From Vicinamibacterales bacterium (lineage in GTDB: Bacteria > Acidobacteriota > Vicinamibacteria > Vicinamibacterales > JAKQTR01): a DNA stretch of 46,785 bases. Location of the stretch: contig JALOKU010000017.1 in NCBI GenBank assembly GCA_025456345.1, positions 1 to 46,785 of the forward strand, written 5' to 3'. A model generated the notes under the pieces. That model was given only the letters and a program-made list of their open reading frames with translations, was not told the origin of the DNA and made no database searches. Of the stretch, positions 23,271 through 31,575 are shown in pieces. Each line of letters begins with the position of its first letter. The stretch's first letter is position 1. A program made the position numbers and the translations under genes.

Positions 23271-24866
23271 ATGCGTCAAGACCGATTTCGAGTGGCACGG
23301 GTGGCAGTCGTCGCGTTGGTGGTGGCCGGACTGGCGCGGCCCGCGTTTGCGCAGGCCCCGGCGGCCCAGGCGCTTCCCAAGGGCCCCGTCCGGCAATTGT
23401 CGATGGAGGCCGCCATCAGCCTGGCGCTTCAGAACAACCTGGGCCTCCGGGTGGAGCGCATCAACCCCGAGCTCCAGGACCTCGCCATCGCCCAGGCCAG
23501 GACCGTCTGGACGCCGAACCTGACCGGGTCGCTGTCGACCACGAGCCGGACGAGCCCGATCAGCGGCTTCTTCTCCGGCGCGACCGACAAGCTGACGCGC
23601 GACAACCTCGCCACCAACGTCGGCGCGAACCAGGTGCTGCCGTGGGGCGCCAACTACGCTGTGGGCTGGGACACGAGCCGCAGCGAATCGAACAGCGTCT
23701 ACGACAGCCCGAACCCGTCGCTGTTCAGCAACCTGACGTTCAGCTTCACGCAGCCCCTGCTCCGCAACCTCAAGACCGATTCGGCCCGCAACCAGCTCGT
23801 CATCAGCAAGATGAACCGGGAGGTCTCGGACATCGAGCTGCGCCAGACCGTGCTGACGACGGTGCGCAACGTGAAGTACGCCTACTGGGACGTGAAGGCG
23901 GCCGTCGCCGCGCTGCAGGTCGCGCGGCAGTCGCTCGATCTCGCGCGCGAGGCCCTTCGGAACAACAAGTCCAGGGTTGAGATCGGCACGATGGCGCCCA
24001 TCGACATCGTCGAGGCGGAAGCCGAGGTGGCGCGCCGCACCGAAAACGTCATCGTGGCGGAAGCGGCGGTGAAGCGCAACGAGGACCGCCTTCGCACGAT
24101 CATCCTCGACACCAGGGACGCCGACTACTGGGCCACGCACTTCGACCTGACCGAACAGCCGCAATTCGAGCCGACCACGGTTGACGTCGAAGAGGCCGTC
24201 CGGACCGCCCTCGGGAAGCGCACCGATCTGCTGCAGTCGCGGAAGAACATCGAGATGTCGAACACCAACCTCCGCTACCTGCGCAACCAGACGCTGCCGG
24301 ATCTGAACGCGCAGGTCGGCTACGGCCTCAGCGGGCAGGGCGGGACGAAGTTGAACTTCGGGCCCGGCTTCCCGCCGCCGGTGATCGGGCAGATCGACGA
24401 AGGCTTCGGCACGATGATGAACCGGCTGTTTTCCAACGAGTACCACAACTGGTCGCTCGCCGTGCAGTTCTCGTACCCGATCGGCAACGGGAACGCCGAG
24501 GCCACCCTGGCTCGCAACCGGCTGCAGCTCACGCAGGCCGAGGTCCAGCTGCAGAACCTCGAATTGGAGGTCAACAGGTCTGTGCGCGACGTCGCGCGCA
24601 ACGTCGAGACCAACCAACTCCGGCTCGCGTCGACCCAGGCGACGCGCAAGCTGATGGAACGCCGCATGGAGGCCGAGCAGAAGAAGTTCGCCGCCGGGCT
24701 CTCCACCAACTTCCTCGTGTTCCAGGCGCAGCGCGACCTGGCCGACGCCCAGTACTCCGAGCTGGTGGCCCTGCTCGACTACAACAAGTCGTTGGTGGAT
24801 CTCGAGACTGTCCAGGAAGCGCCGACCGCCGGCTCGGCGGTCGTGTCGGTCGCGATAGGGAGATAG
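23271..24866 (+). CDS. TolC-family outer-membrane channel protein
   Basis: The 531-residue product has a signal peptide (FRVARVAVVALVVAGLARPAFAQ region) and the two-fold repeated coiled-coil/beta layout of outer-membrane efflux proteins: LSMEAAISLALQNNLGLRVERINPE near the start, a long alpha-helical stretch, and DLLQSRKNIEMSNTNLRYLRNQTLPDL at the beginning of the second half. It would form the trimeric exit duct of an efflux or secretion system, but no adaptor or pump gene is adjacent. Of three in-frame starts (23256 GTG, 23265, 23271), the ATG at 23271 has GGAG at a 9-nt gap. It ends just before a heptamer-repeat element. Substrate unknown. Confidence 0.88.
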   Translation: MRQDRFRVARVAVVALVVAGLARPAFAQAPAAQALPKGPVRQLSMEAAISLALQNNLGLRVERINPELQDLAIAQARTVWTPNLTGSLSTTSRTSPISGFFSGATDKLTRDNLATNVGANQVLPWGANYAVGWDTSRSESNSVYDSPNPSLFSNLTFSFTQPLLRNLKTDSARNQLVISKMNREVSDIELRQTVLTTVRNVKYAYWDVKAAVAALQVARQSLDLAREALRNNKSRVEIGTMAPIDIVEAEAEVARRTENVIVAEAAVKRNEDRLRTIILDTRDADYWATHFDLTEQPQFEPTTVDVEEAVRTALGKRTDLLQSRKNIEMSNTNLRYLRNQTLPDLNAQVGYGLSGQGGTKLNFGPGFPPPVIGQIDEGFGTMMNRLFSNEYHNWSLAVQFSYPIGNGNAEATLARNRLQLTQAEVQLQNLELEVNRSVRDVARNVETNQLRLASTQATRKLMERRMEAEQKKFAAGLSTNFLVFQAQRDLADAQYSELVALLDYNKSLVDLETVQEAPTAGSAVVSVAIGR

Positions 24867-24869
24867 CGG

Positions 24870-25020
24870 GAAGAAGAAGCCAGAAGCCAGAAGCCAGAAG
24901 CCAGAAGAAGACCCACCGGGGCAGCTTGCCTCCTTCTGGATTCTGACAATCGTCAGTTGGCCCTTCTGGCTTCTTGCTTCTGACAAACGCCAGTGGGCCC
25001 TTCTGGCTTCCGACTCCTTC
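24870..25020. repeat. Heptamer-repeat element between tolC and the GT2 gene (AGAAGCC type)
   Basis: Four or more AGAAGCC units (24870-24910) are followed by a ~40-nt core and reverse-complement arms (CTTCTGG/CTTCTTG). The right half is duplicated as two 33-nt imperfect copies. The element begins 3 nt after the tolC stop codon and ends just before the GT2 promoter. Confidence 0.75.
24941..25010 (+). repeat. Pair of 33-nt imperfect direct repeats
   Basis: 24941-24973 and 24978-25010 agree at all but three positions. The first copy contains CTGAC-AATC-GTCAG, a small dyad partly lost in the second. They lie in the right half of the heptamer element. Confidence 0.75.
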
Positions 25021-25027
25021 TCACTGC

Positions 25028-25033
25028 TACACT
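25028..25033 (+). promoter_or_regulatory. -10 box of a leaderless transcript (GT2 gene)
   Basis: TACACT ends six bases before the GTG start at 25040 (TACACT-TCCCCC-GTG). The transcript should begin at or next to the start codon, and no ribosome site is present. Confidence 0.45.
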
Positions 25034-25039
25034 TCCCCC

Positions 25040-25813
25040 GTGCCGGGCATCACCGCCACCATCATCACGCTGAACGAAGCGGCGAACCTCGCGGCGGCGC
25101 TCGAGTCGGTCCGCTGGGCGGACGAGATCATCGTCGTCGACGCCGAAAGCGCCGACGACACGGTAGCGATCGCCCGGCGGTACACCGACCGCGTGATCGT
25201 GCGGCCGTGGCCCGGCTACATCGAGCAGAAGAACTTTGCGGCGTCGCAGGCGAGCCACGACTGGATCTTCTCGCTGGATGCCGACGAGCGCGTCACGCCG
25301 GAGCTGGCCGCGGAGATCAACGCGCTTGTCGCGGCCGGACTGCCGCGCCCCGGCTACCGCATGCCCCGGGTCAGCCATTACCTCGGGCGCTGGATACGGT
25401 CCACCGACTGGTACCCGGACTATCAGATGCGCCTCTACGACCGCCGCCGCGCGAAGTGGGCCGGGCGGTACGTCCACGAGTCCATCCAGGCCGTGGGCGA
25501 GCCCGGCCGGCTGCGGGCGGAACTCCAGCACTATCCGTACCGCGACGTGTCGCACCACCTGCACACGATCGATCGCTACTCCAGCCTGGCGGCGCGGCAG
25601 ATGTTCGAGGACGGCCGGCGGACCGGGCCGCTCCGGATCGTGCTGCTCGCCGGCGCCGCGTTCCTGAGGAACTACCTGCTGCGCGGAGGCATCAGGGACG
25701 GGGCGGCCGGGCTCATCGTCTCGGTGCTCAATTCGTACTACGTGGCGGTGAAGTTCGTGAAACTGTGGGAAATGGAAAAGAAGCAAGGAGCAAGGAGCAA
25801 GAATCAAGAATGA
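25040..25813 (+). CDS. Family 2 glycosyltransferase, WaaE/LgtF-like
   Basis: The 257-residue product has a GT-A fold start ITATIITLNEAANLAAALES, the acidic metal motif FSLDADERVTPEL, EQKNFAASQASHDWI, YPDYQMRLYDRR and YVHESI, the pattern of lipopolysaccharide inner-core or capsule glucosyltransferases (WaaE/LgtF type). A hydrophobic/amphipathic C-terminal segment may bind the membrane. The GTG at 25040 is chosen because the family similarity starts there and a -10 box lies just upstream. The last ~12 residues (KKQGARSKNQE) and the stop come from a heptamer-repeat arm, so the repeat has extended or replaced the native C-terminus. It is flanked by such elements on both sides. Confidence 0.87.
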   Translation: MPGITATIITLNEAANLAAALESVRWADEIIVVDAESADDTVAIARRYTDRVIVRPWPGYIEQKNFAASQASHDWIFSLDADERVTPELAAEINALVAAGLPRPGYRMPRVSHYLGRWIRSTDWYPDYQMRLYDRRRAKWAGRYVHESIQAVGEPGRLRAELQHYPYRDVSHHLHTIDRYSSLAARQMFEDGRRTGPLRIVLLAGAAFLRNYLLRGGIRDGAAGLIVSVLNSYYVAVKFVKLWEMEKKQGARSKNQE

Positions 25814-25892
25814 GGGGAACTGCGGCATGTCTCAGCGAATCGTGGTTCTTCCTTCTGACTTCTTACGACTTGCTTCTTGCTTCTTGCTTCTG
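25778..25892. repeat. Heptamer-repeat inverted element between the two glycosyltransferase genes (AGCAAGG type)
   Basis: AGCAAGG/AGCAAGA heptads (25778-25810) overlap the end of the GT2 gene and supply its stop; the reverse-complement TTGCTTC heptads (to 25892) run up to the start codon of the next gene. The core between them is ~33 nt. Confidence 0.78.
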
Positions 25893-25894
25893 AG

Positions 25895-27025
25895 ATGTTC
25901 ACCCTCCACATCGACACCGCTCGCACGTGGCGCGGGGGACAGAACCAGGTCCTCCTGACGGTCGTCGGCCTGCGCGCGCGCGGCCACCGCGCGGTGCTCG
26001 TCGCGCATCCCGGCGGCGAGCTCGCGCGCCGCGCCAGCGAGGGCCACGATCTGGTCCGCCTCGCGCCGGCCCACGAGGTCGACTTCGCCGCCGCCTTCCG
26101 CTTCGCGCGGGTCGTGCGCGACCTCTCGCCCGATCTCATCCATGCCCACGATCCCCACGCGGTGTCGATGGCCTCGATGGCGCTCTCCACGATCTCGGAC
26201 CGCCGGCGCCCGGCGCTGGTGATCGCGCGCCGTGTGGATTTCCACCTCAAGCGCAACGCGTTCTCGCGGTGGAAGTACAAGCAGGCGGACGCCGCCATCT
26301 GCTCGTCGAACGCGATCAGGCGCATGGTGATCGAGGACGGCATTCCCGAGGCGTCGGCCTTCACCGTGCACGAAGGCGTGCAGGTGGATCGCATCCAGGC
26401 GCTGCCGGCCGCCGATGTCTGCAAGGAGCTGTGGCTGCCGCCCGGCTCGCCCACCGTCGGCAACATCGGCGCGCTGGTGGCGCACAAAGGGCAGCGTTAC
26501 CTCGTCGACGCCGCCCCCGCAGTGGTGCGGGCCCTGCCCGACACCCACGTCCTGATCTTCGGCGAAGGCGAACTGCGGCCCGCGCTGACCAGGCAGATCA
26601 AGCACCTCGGCCTCGAGCACCGCGTCAGCCTCGTCGGGTTCAGGGCCGACATCCTCTCGCTGCTCAAGGGCCTCGACCTGTTCGTGATGAGTTCTCTCAC
26701 CGAGGGGCTCGGCACGTCGATCCTCGACGCGATGGCGGCCTCGAAGGCTGTCGTCGGCACCACGGCCGGCGGCATTCCCGAGGCGGTCGAAGACGGGGTG
26801 ACCGGCCTGCTGGTGCCGCCGCACCGGGCCGACGCCCTCGCCGACGCAATTCTCAGGCTGCTCAACGACGCGCCGCTCCGGCGCCGGATGGGCGAGGCCG
26901 GGCTCGATCGGGTGCGCGCGCTGTTCAGCGTGGACGGGATGGTCGATGAGACCCTGGCCGTCTACGAGCGCGTGGCCGGCAGACCCCGCGCAGCGGGCAA
27001 CGGGAGTCCCCCGCCGGCATCCTGA
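25895..27025 (+). CDS. Family 4 glycosyltransferase
   Basis: The 376-residue product is a GT-B fold glycosyltransferase. The N-terminal half begins FTLHIDTARTWRGGQNQVLL (acceptor domain, with HDPHAVSMASMAL). The C-terminal half has the nucleotide-sugar signature GNIGALVAHKGQRYLVDA, IFGEGELRP, FVMSSLTEGLGTSILDAMA (E-x7-E type) and TTAGGIPEAVEDGVTG. It probably adds a sugar to a surface glycan together with the GT2 product. The ATG at 25895 comes immediately after repeat heptads and has no clear ribosome site; an in-frame ATG at 25877 lies inside the repeat. Its last ~100 nt overlap the convergent TIGR02757 gene. Confidence 0.9.
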   Translation: MFTLHIDTARTWRGGQNQVLLTVVGLRARGHRAVLVAHPGGELARRASEGHDLVRLAPAHEVDFAAAFRFARVVRDLSPDLIHAHDPHAVSMASMALSTISDRRRPALVIARRVDFHLKRNAFSRWKYKQADAAICSSNAIRRMVIEDGIPEASAFTVHEGVQVDRIQALPAADVCKELWLPPGSPTVGNIGALVAHKGQRYLVDAAPAVVRALPDTHVLIFGEGELRPALTRQIKHLGLEHRVSLVGFRADILSLLKGLDLFVMSSLTEGLGTSILDAMAASKAVVGTTAGGIPEAVEDGVTGLLVPPHRADALADAILRLLNDAPLRRRMGEAGLDRVRALFSVDGMVDETLAVYERVAGRPRAAGNGSPPPAS

Positions 27026-27830
27026 AGCCGCACAGGCCCTCCATCCCCAGGTGACACAGCGCGAAGTCGTACTTCACCGGATCCGAGGGGTCGATCTGCC
27101 GCAATGACGCGGTCATGGACGCCGCCATGCGCCAGCCCGGCGAGGCGTAGGTCGTCAATCCGAGGCACCGGCCGACGCGGATCACGTGCACGTCGAGCGG
27201 GATGATCAGGCGGGCGGGCGAGATGCGCGTCCAGATGCCGAAGTCGATGTCGTCGCGCCGGACCATCCAGCGCAGGAACAGGTTGAGGCGCTTGCAGGCG
27301 CTGGCTCCCGAGGGCAGCGGGAAGAACGCGTGCACGCCCGGACGTTGGTGGCGGCGGCCGTAGGCGGCCCGCAGGTCCACCGCCCGCGCACGCGCCCCGA
27401 ACGACTCCAGCCCCGGGCCGATATCCGGCGAGGCCGGGTCGTCTCCGTCCAGGAAGAACTGCTCCAGCGACCCCGCGGTGTCGAGCATGTGCCGCAGGAT
27501 CACCAGCAGGGCGACGATGTCACGGCCGCGCACCCAGCGATGGACCAACGCCAGGAACGGCCCGGCATGGCGTCCCGGCTCGAAGCCGCGCACGAAGGCC
27601 GCCGGCGACGGGCCCATGCGGGCCAGCGCGGCCCGGACCGAAGACTGGATGGACGCGACGCGGCCGAACGCCAGGCCCGCGGCCACGAAGGCGGCGATCT
27701 CCCGGTCGGCCGGCGAGGAGTAGTCACGGACGCAGTCGATCGGGTCCGCTGGCATTGACGGCCCTGCGCCCGCGCGATAGAGGCGGTCCAGGGAAGGCCT
27801 CAACGCCGCCGCGCGCGCGGGCGAAAGCAT
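26925..27830 (-). CDS. TIGR02757 (DUF2400) family protein
   Basis: The 301-residue product matches the TIGR02757/DUF2400 family by AAFVAAGLAFGRVASI, SLEQFFLDGDDPASPDI, KRLNLFLRWMVRRDDIDFG, IIPLDVHVIRVGRCLGLT and KYDFALCHLGMEGLCGFRM. The last part with several cysteines (CHLGMEGLCGF, CPLRGVC) and VHVIRVGRCLGL resembles the helix-hairpin-helix/iron-sulfur end of endonuclease III-type proteins, so a nucleic-acid role is possible; this is inference. It starts 9 nt after the second pyrE-like gene, as last member of the pyrR operon, with no clear ribosome site. Its end overlaps the convergent GT4 gene by 101 nt, and the Arg-rich tail (RPRARRRPGSHRPSRPR) may be a read-on rather than functional sequence. 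Confidence 0.85.
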   Translation of the reverse strand: MLSPARAAALRPSLDRLYRAGAGPSMPADPIDCVRDYSSPADREIAAFVAAGLAFGRVASIQSSVRAALARMGPSPAAFVRGFEPGRHAGPFLALVHRWVRGRDIVALLVILRHMLDTAGSLEQFFLDGDDPASPDIGPGLESFGARARAVDLRAAYGRRHQRPGVHAFFPLPSGASACKRLNLFLRWMVRRDDIDFGIWTRISPARLIIPLDVHVIRVGRCLGLTTYASPGWRMAASMTASLRQIDPSDPVKYDFALCHLGMEGLCGFRMPAGDSRCPLRGVCRPRARRRPGSHRPSRPR

Positions 27831-27839
27831 CCGGCGCGG

Positions 27840-28460
27840 TCAGAAGGCGGTCACGGGCCGGCCCGCCCGGCAGAGCGGGCACTCCGCAGCCGGAACGTTG
27901 TCGGGCGCCCGGTACTCCGCCAGCGCGATGTTGGGCACACCGACGTCCACGATGGGCTCCATGCGATCGTAGATCTCGACGGTCCCGATCACCGTGCCGC
28001 CGGCTTCGCGGACCAGGGCGGCGCACCGCTCGAACGTCTGGCCCGTGTTGCGCACGTCGTCGGCGAGCAGCACGCGCTTGCCGGCGATCTGCGATCGGTA
28101 GAATGACTTCAGCGCCAGGCCGCGCCCGCCGTCGGGCGCAAACGGCGCGAACAGGCGCGCCGGCTGCGTCAGCGCCCGCCGGCTGTCGAGGAGGCCGGCA
28201 ATCGTGTGCGCCAGCAACGCCCCGCCGGTGACCGGGCCGGCGACCACGTCGGCATCTTCGACAAGAGACGCCGGCATCAGCTCGATGAGGTCCTGCGAGA
28301 ACCGCCAGATCGTGGACGGGTACCGGAACAGCTGGTGGGGGTTCAGGTAGACCTGGCCGTGATAGCCGTTGCCGAAATCGAAATGCCCGTCGAGCATGAG
28401 CACTTCGAACCGCTGGAGGTCTTCCATCGCCTTCTGGCGGAGGTCTTCTCGGCGTCCCAC
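27840..28460 (-). CDS. Second orotate phosphoribosyltransferase-like protein, divergent
   Basis: The 206-residue phosphoribosyltransferase follows pyrC by 1 nt; its GTG at 28460 has GGAGG 7 nt upstream, inside the pyrC end. Similarity to OPRT lies in MLDGHFDFGNGYHGQVYLNP, DVVAGPVTGGALLAHTIAGLL and the PRPP loop RVLLADDVRNTGQTF, where the usual DDxxTTG is DDVRNTG. The C-terminus CPLCRAGRPVTAF recalls the Cys-x-x-Cys tail of the other pyrE (20015) but lacks KPGSR. It may be the pyrE of this operon, a paralogue with another base specificity, or a regulator; the operon position favours pyrimidine metabolism. The longer frame to 28508 falls within pyrC. Confidence 0.82.
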   Translation of the reverse strand: MGRREDLRQKAMEDLQRFEVLMLDGHFDFGNGYHGQVYLNPHQLFRYPSTIWRFSQDLIELMPASLVEDADVVAGPVTGGALLAHTIAGLLDSRRALTQPARLFAPFAPDGGRGLALKSFYRSQIAGKRVLLADDVRNTGQTFERCAALVREAGGTVIGTVEIYDRMEPIVDVGVPNIALAEYRAPDNVPAAECPLCRAGRPVTAF

Positions 28461-28461
28461 G

Positions 28462-29793
28462 TCACGCCCTCCCCAGGCCGGCGACCTGCGGCACGCCGGG
28501 GTTGACAAACAGCGCGCGGCCGCCCACGACGGTGGCGGCCACGCCGCCGCGCAACGGCCACCCGTCGAAGGGCGTGTTGCGCGATTTCGAACGGAACGCG
28601 GCCGCCGCCACGGTCACGTTGAGCTCCGGCGCCAGGATGGTCAGGTCGGCCGGGTCGCCGGCCTGCAGGCGCCCTCCCGGCACGCGCAGGATGCGCGCCG
28701 GATTGGTCGACAGCAACTCGACCAGCCGCGCCAGGCTGATGACGCCGGCGTGCACGAGGCGGTCGAGGCTCAGCGACACGGCCGTTTCGAGCCCGACGAT
28801 GCCGAACGAGGCGCGGTCGAACTCGACGCGCTTGTCGTCGGCGTGATGCGGCGCGTGGTCGGTGGCAATCGCGTCCACCGTGCCGTCGCTCAGGCCCTCG
28901 ACGAGCGCGTCGCGATCGACGGCATGGCGGAGCGGCGGGTTCATCTTGAGGTTCGTGTCATACGCCAGCGGCGCGAGCAGCCGCTCGTCGCTCAGGATGA
29001 AGTGGTGCGGCGCCACCTCGCAGGTGACGCGCACGCCGCGCGCCTTGGCGGCGCGCACCGCGCGCAGCGCGCCGGCCGTGCTGAGATGGGCGATGTGCGC
29101 GTGGCTGCCGGTCATGGCGGCCAGCACGATGTCGCGCTCCACCATCACGTCCTCGCACGCGGAGGGAATGCCGCGCAGCCCGAGCTGCGAGGCGTTGAAC
29201 CCCTCGTGGGCGACGCCTTCACCGGCCAGCGTCTTGTCTTCACAATGGTCGATGACCGGCAGCCCGAGCATCCCGGCGTACTCCAGGGCGCGCCGCATGA
29301 GCAGCGCCGTCGCCACCGGGCGGCCGTCGTCCGAATAGGCCACGCAGCCGGCCTCGCGCATGTCGGCCATCTCGGCCAGTTCCTTGCCGTCCGAGCCCTT
29401 CGAGACGGCGCCGATGGGATAGACACGAGCCAGGCCGGCTTCCGCGGCCTGCTTGAGGATGAACCGCGTCACGCTGGCGCTGTCGTTCACCGGGTTCGTG
29501 TTGGGCATGCAGGCCACGGCAGTGAAGCCGCCCGCGACGGCCGCCGCCGCCCCGGTGGCGACTGTTTCCTTGTGCTCGTACCCCGGCTCGCGCAGGTGGA
29601 CGTGCATGTCGATGAACCCCGGGCAGACGACCAGCGACGGCCCGAGTTCCACGACCACGGTGTGGCCTGTTTCGCTTGGCGGGATCGCGACGTCGACGAG
29701 CGCGATGCGGCCGTCCTCGATCAGGACGTCGCGCGCCCCGTCCACGCCGGACGCCGGGTCGATCACGTGCGCGCCCTTAAGCAGCAGTCTCAT
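28462..29793 (-). CDS. pyrC: Dihydroorotase
   Basis: The 443-residue amidohydrolase interconverts carbamoyl-aspartate and dihydroorotate, the third step of UMP synthesis. Zinc-site motifs are complete: [31 protein letters not shown], the His in [37 protein letters not shown] and the catalytic Asp in [10 protein letters not shown]. The ATG at 29793 has GGAGG 5 nt upstream and overlaps the end of pyrB by 17 nt. All catalytic residues are present, so this is an active enzyme rather than the inactive PyrC-like partner found with some PyrB proteins. Confidence 0.95.
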   Translation of the reverse strand: MRLLLKGAHVIDPASGVDGARDVLIEDGRIALVDVAIPPSETGHTVVVELGPSLVVCPGFIDMHVHLREPGYEHKETVATGAAAAVAGGFTAVACMPNTNPVNDSASVTRFILKQAAEAGLARVYPIGAVSKGSDGKELAEMADMREAGCVAYSDDGRPVATALLMRRALEYAGMLGLPVIDHCEDKTLAGEGVAHEGFNASQLGLRGIPSACEDVMVERDIVLAAMTGSHAHIAHLSTAGALRAVRAAKARGVRVTCEVAPHHFILSDERLLAPLAYDTNLKMNPPLRHAVDRDALVEGLSDGTVDAIATDHAPHHADDKRVEFDRASFGIVGLETAVSLSLDRLVHAGVISLARLVELLSTNPARILRVPGGRLQAGDPADLTILAPELNVTVAAAAFRSKSRNTPFDGWPLRGGVAATVVGGRALFVNPGVPQVAGLGRA

Positions 29794-30730
29794 CGTCGCC
29801 TCCTCCCGCCAGCAGGTAGAGCACCGCCATGCGCACCGCCACCCCGTTGGCCACCTGGTCGAGGATGACGGAGGCCGGCCCGTCGGCCACTTCCGACGCG
29901 ATTTCCACGCCACGGTTCATCGGGCCCGGGTGCATGATGATGGCGTCCGGCTTCGCGAGCCGCACGCGCTCGGGCGTCATGCCGAACACCTGGAAGTACT
30001 CGCGCAGCGAGGGGAAGAAGCCGCCCTCCATCCGCTCCAACTGGATGCGCAGCATCATCACGGCGTCGGCGTCCTTCACCGCCTCCTCGACGCTCGTGGT
30101 CGCGTGCACGCCCATCTGCTCGATGCCCGCGGGCATGAGCGTGGGCGGCCCGCAGGCCCAGACCTCGGCGCCCATCTTGGCCAGCAGGTAGACATTGGAG
30201 CGGAACACCCGGCTGTGCAGCATGTCGCCGACAATGGCCACCTTCAGGCCCTGCAGGCGCCCCTTGCGCTCGCGGATCGTGAAGGCGTCGAGCAGGCCCT
30301 GCGTCGGGTGCTCGTGCATGCCGTCGCCGGCGTTGACGATCCCGGCCCTGCACGTGCGCGCGAGCAGGTGGCACGAGCCCGACGAGGCGTGGCGCATCAC
30401 GATGAGGTCGGGGCTCATCGCCTCCAGGTTCAGCGCCGTGTCGATGAGCGTCTCGCCTTTGACCACGCTCGACGTCGCGATCGCGATGTTGAGCGTGTCC
30501 GCGCTGAGCCGCTTCTCGGCCACCTCGAACGACGTCCGCGTGCGCGTCGACGGCTCGTAGAACAGGTTGATGACCGTCTTGCCCCTCAGCGCCGGCACCT
30601 TCTTGATCGGCCGCGCCGACACTTCTTTCATCGCCTCGGCGGTGTCGAGGATCAGGGAAATCTCCGACGGGGTCAGGTCGGCGATGCCCAGCAGGTCCTT
30701 CCCGCGGAGGCGCGCGGCGTTGTCGCTCAT
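29777..30730 (-). CDS. pyrB: Aspartate carbamoyltransferase catalytic subunit
   Basis: The 317-residue product condenses aspartate with carbamoyl phosphate. Signature segments are [19 protein letters not shown] (carbamoyl-phosphate site), [29 protein letters not shown] and [13 protein letters not shown]. No pyrI regulatory subunit is adjacent, consistent with control through PyrR instead. Its ATG overlaps the pyrR stop (ATGA) and its end overlaps pyrC, so pyrR-pyrB-pyrC are strongly coupled. Confidence 0.96.
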   Translation of the reverse strand: MSDNAARLRGKDLLGIADLTPSEISLILDTAEAMKEVSARPIKKVPALRGKTVINLFYEPSTRTRTSFEVAEKRLSADTLNIAIATSSVVKGETLIDTALNLEAMSPDLIVMRHASSGSCHLLARTCRAGIVNAGDGMHEHPTQGLLDAFTIRERKGRLQGLKVAIVGDMLHSRVFRSNVYLLAKMGAEVWACGPPTLMPAGIEQMGVHATTSVEEAVKDADAVMMLRIQLERMEGGFFPSLREYFQVFGMTPERVRLAKPDAIIMHPGPMNRGVEIASEVADGPASVILDQVANGVAVRMAVLYLLAGGGDDETAA

Positions 30731-31275
30731 GCCCGCTCTCCTTCGGCCTGGTCCAGGGTGACGTCGTCGCGCCCGTCGATCTCGGCGAGGCGCACGTGGA
30801 TGGTCTCGCGCCGCGACGTGGGCACGTTCTTGCCCACGTAGTCGGCCTTGATGGGCAGCTCGCGGTGGCCGCGGTCGACGAGCACCACCAGCTGAATCGT
30901 CTTCGGCCGGCCGAAGTCGATGAGCGCGTCGAGCGCCGCCCGGATCGTCCGCCCCGTGTACAGCACGTCGTCGACGAGGACGATGTGCCGGTCGTCGATC
31001 GAGAACGGGATCTCCGTGCGCCGCACGATCGGTTGCGGGCCCACGGCTGTCTTCATCAGGTCGTCGCGGTAGAGCGTGATGTCGAGGGCGCCGGTCGCCA
31101 CCTCGACGCCGGTGATCTCGCGGAGGCTCGCGGCGAGCCTCCTGGCGATCGGCACGCCGCGCGTGCGGACGCCGACCAGCGCCAGATCGCCCACGCCGCG
31201 ATTGCGCTCGACGATCTCGTGCGCGATGCGGGTGAGCGACCGGCTGATGCGCTCACTGTCCATCAGGATGGGCAC
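30727..31275 (-). CDS. pyrR: PyrR bifunctional regulator / uracil phosphoribosyltransferase
   Basis: The product (about 182 residues) belongs to the PyrR family, which binds pyr mRNA in response to UMP/UTP and has weak UPRTase activity. Motifs: [40 protein letters not shown], the PRPP loop [20 protein letters not shown] and [20 protein letters not shown]. The GTG at 31275 has GGAGG at a 5-nt gap and gives a start matching other PyrR proteins; an in-frame ATG at 31287 has no ribosome site because that GGAGG lies within its codons. It heads the pyrR-B-C operon; a possible RNA target lies in its own leader. Confidence 0.93.
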   Translation of the reverse strand: MPILMDSERISRSLTRIAHEIVERNRGVGDLALVGVRTRGVPIARRLAASLREITGVEVATGALDITLYRDDLMKTAVGPQPIVRRTEIPFSIDDRHIVLVDDVLYTGRTIRAALDALIDFGRPKTIQLVVLVDRGHRELPIKADYVGKNVPTSRRETIHVRLAEIDGRDDVTLDQAEGERA

Positions 31276-31430
31276 ACGGACCTCCATTGGGGGCGAATGA
31301 AACGGGGGCTGGGGGCTTGGCGCTAGGCGCTAGTGGGACAACCCGTCGCGCGGCGCGTCGGGGTTCGGTCAATAGATGGTTCCCCGGTAGGGGGCTGCGG
31401 GCTGGTGCGGGAAGGTGGACCACAGAACCT

Positions 31431-31463
31431 CTCTTTGCGGTATCTCGTACCGCGTTTAAAGAG
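31431..31463 (-). promoter_or_regulatory. Leader hairpin resembling a PyrR-binding loop
   Basis: The minus-strand RNA folds as CUCUUU, a one-sided AAAC bulge, GCGGUA, loop CGAGA, UACCGC, AAAGAG: two six-pair stems. The loop fits the NGNGA loop of known PyrR-binding loops, and an A-rich one-sided bulge between two stems is also part of that structure. The upper stem differs from the UCC/GGY pairs of the Bacillus consensus. It lies about 155-190 nt before pyrR. No U-tailed terminator is visible downstream, so control might be translational. Confidence 0.4.
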
Positions 31464-31471
31464 TAGCCGAC

Positions 31472-31480
31472 AGTCTATCA
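31472..31480 (-). promoter_or_regulatory. Extended -10 candidate promoter of pyrR
   Basis: Minus strand TGATAGACT has TGn before TAGACT; no -35 match. It would place the RNA start near 31465, so the transcript would open with the leader hairpin. Confidence 0.35.
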
Positions 31481-31575
31481 GAAATCGTCGGGCGATCGCG
31501 GCAGGAGTCGCGTGTCCGGATCTCGAACCAGCGCCCAGCGCCTAGCCCCTACAACCCGACTGACATCCCCGAGTG

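Larger units (their letters stand above)
31302..31552. repeat. Heptamer-repeat arms flanking the pyrR leader (GGGGCTA type, degenerate)
   Basis: GGGGGCT/GGCGCTA-type units at 31302-31337 are matched in reverse complement at about 31527-31552 (CAGCGCC, CAGCGCC, TAGCCCC). The ~190 nt between them hold the pyrR promoter and leader hairpin. It is a looser member of the family at 33351, 41059 and 44723. Confidence 0.6.
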
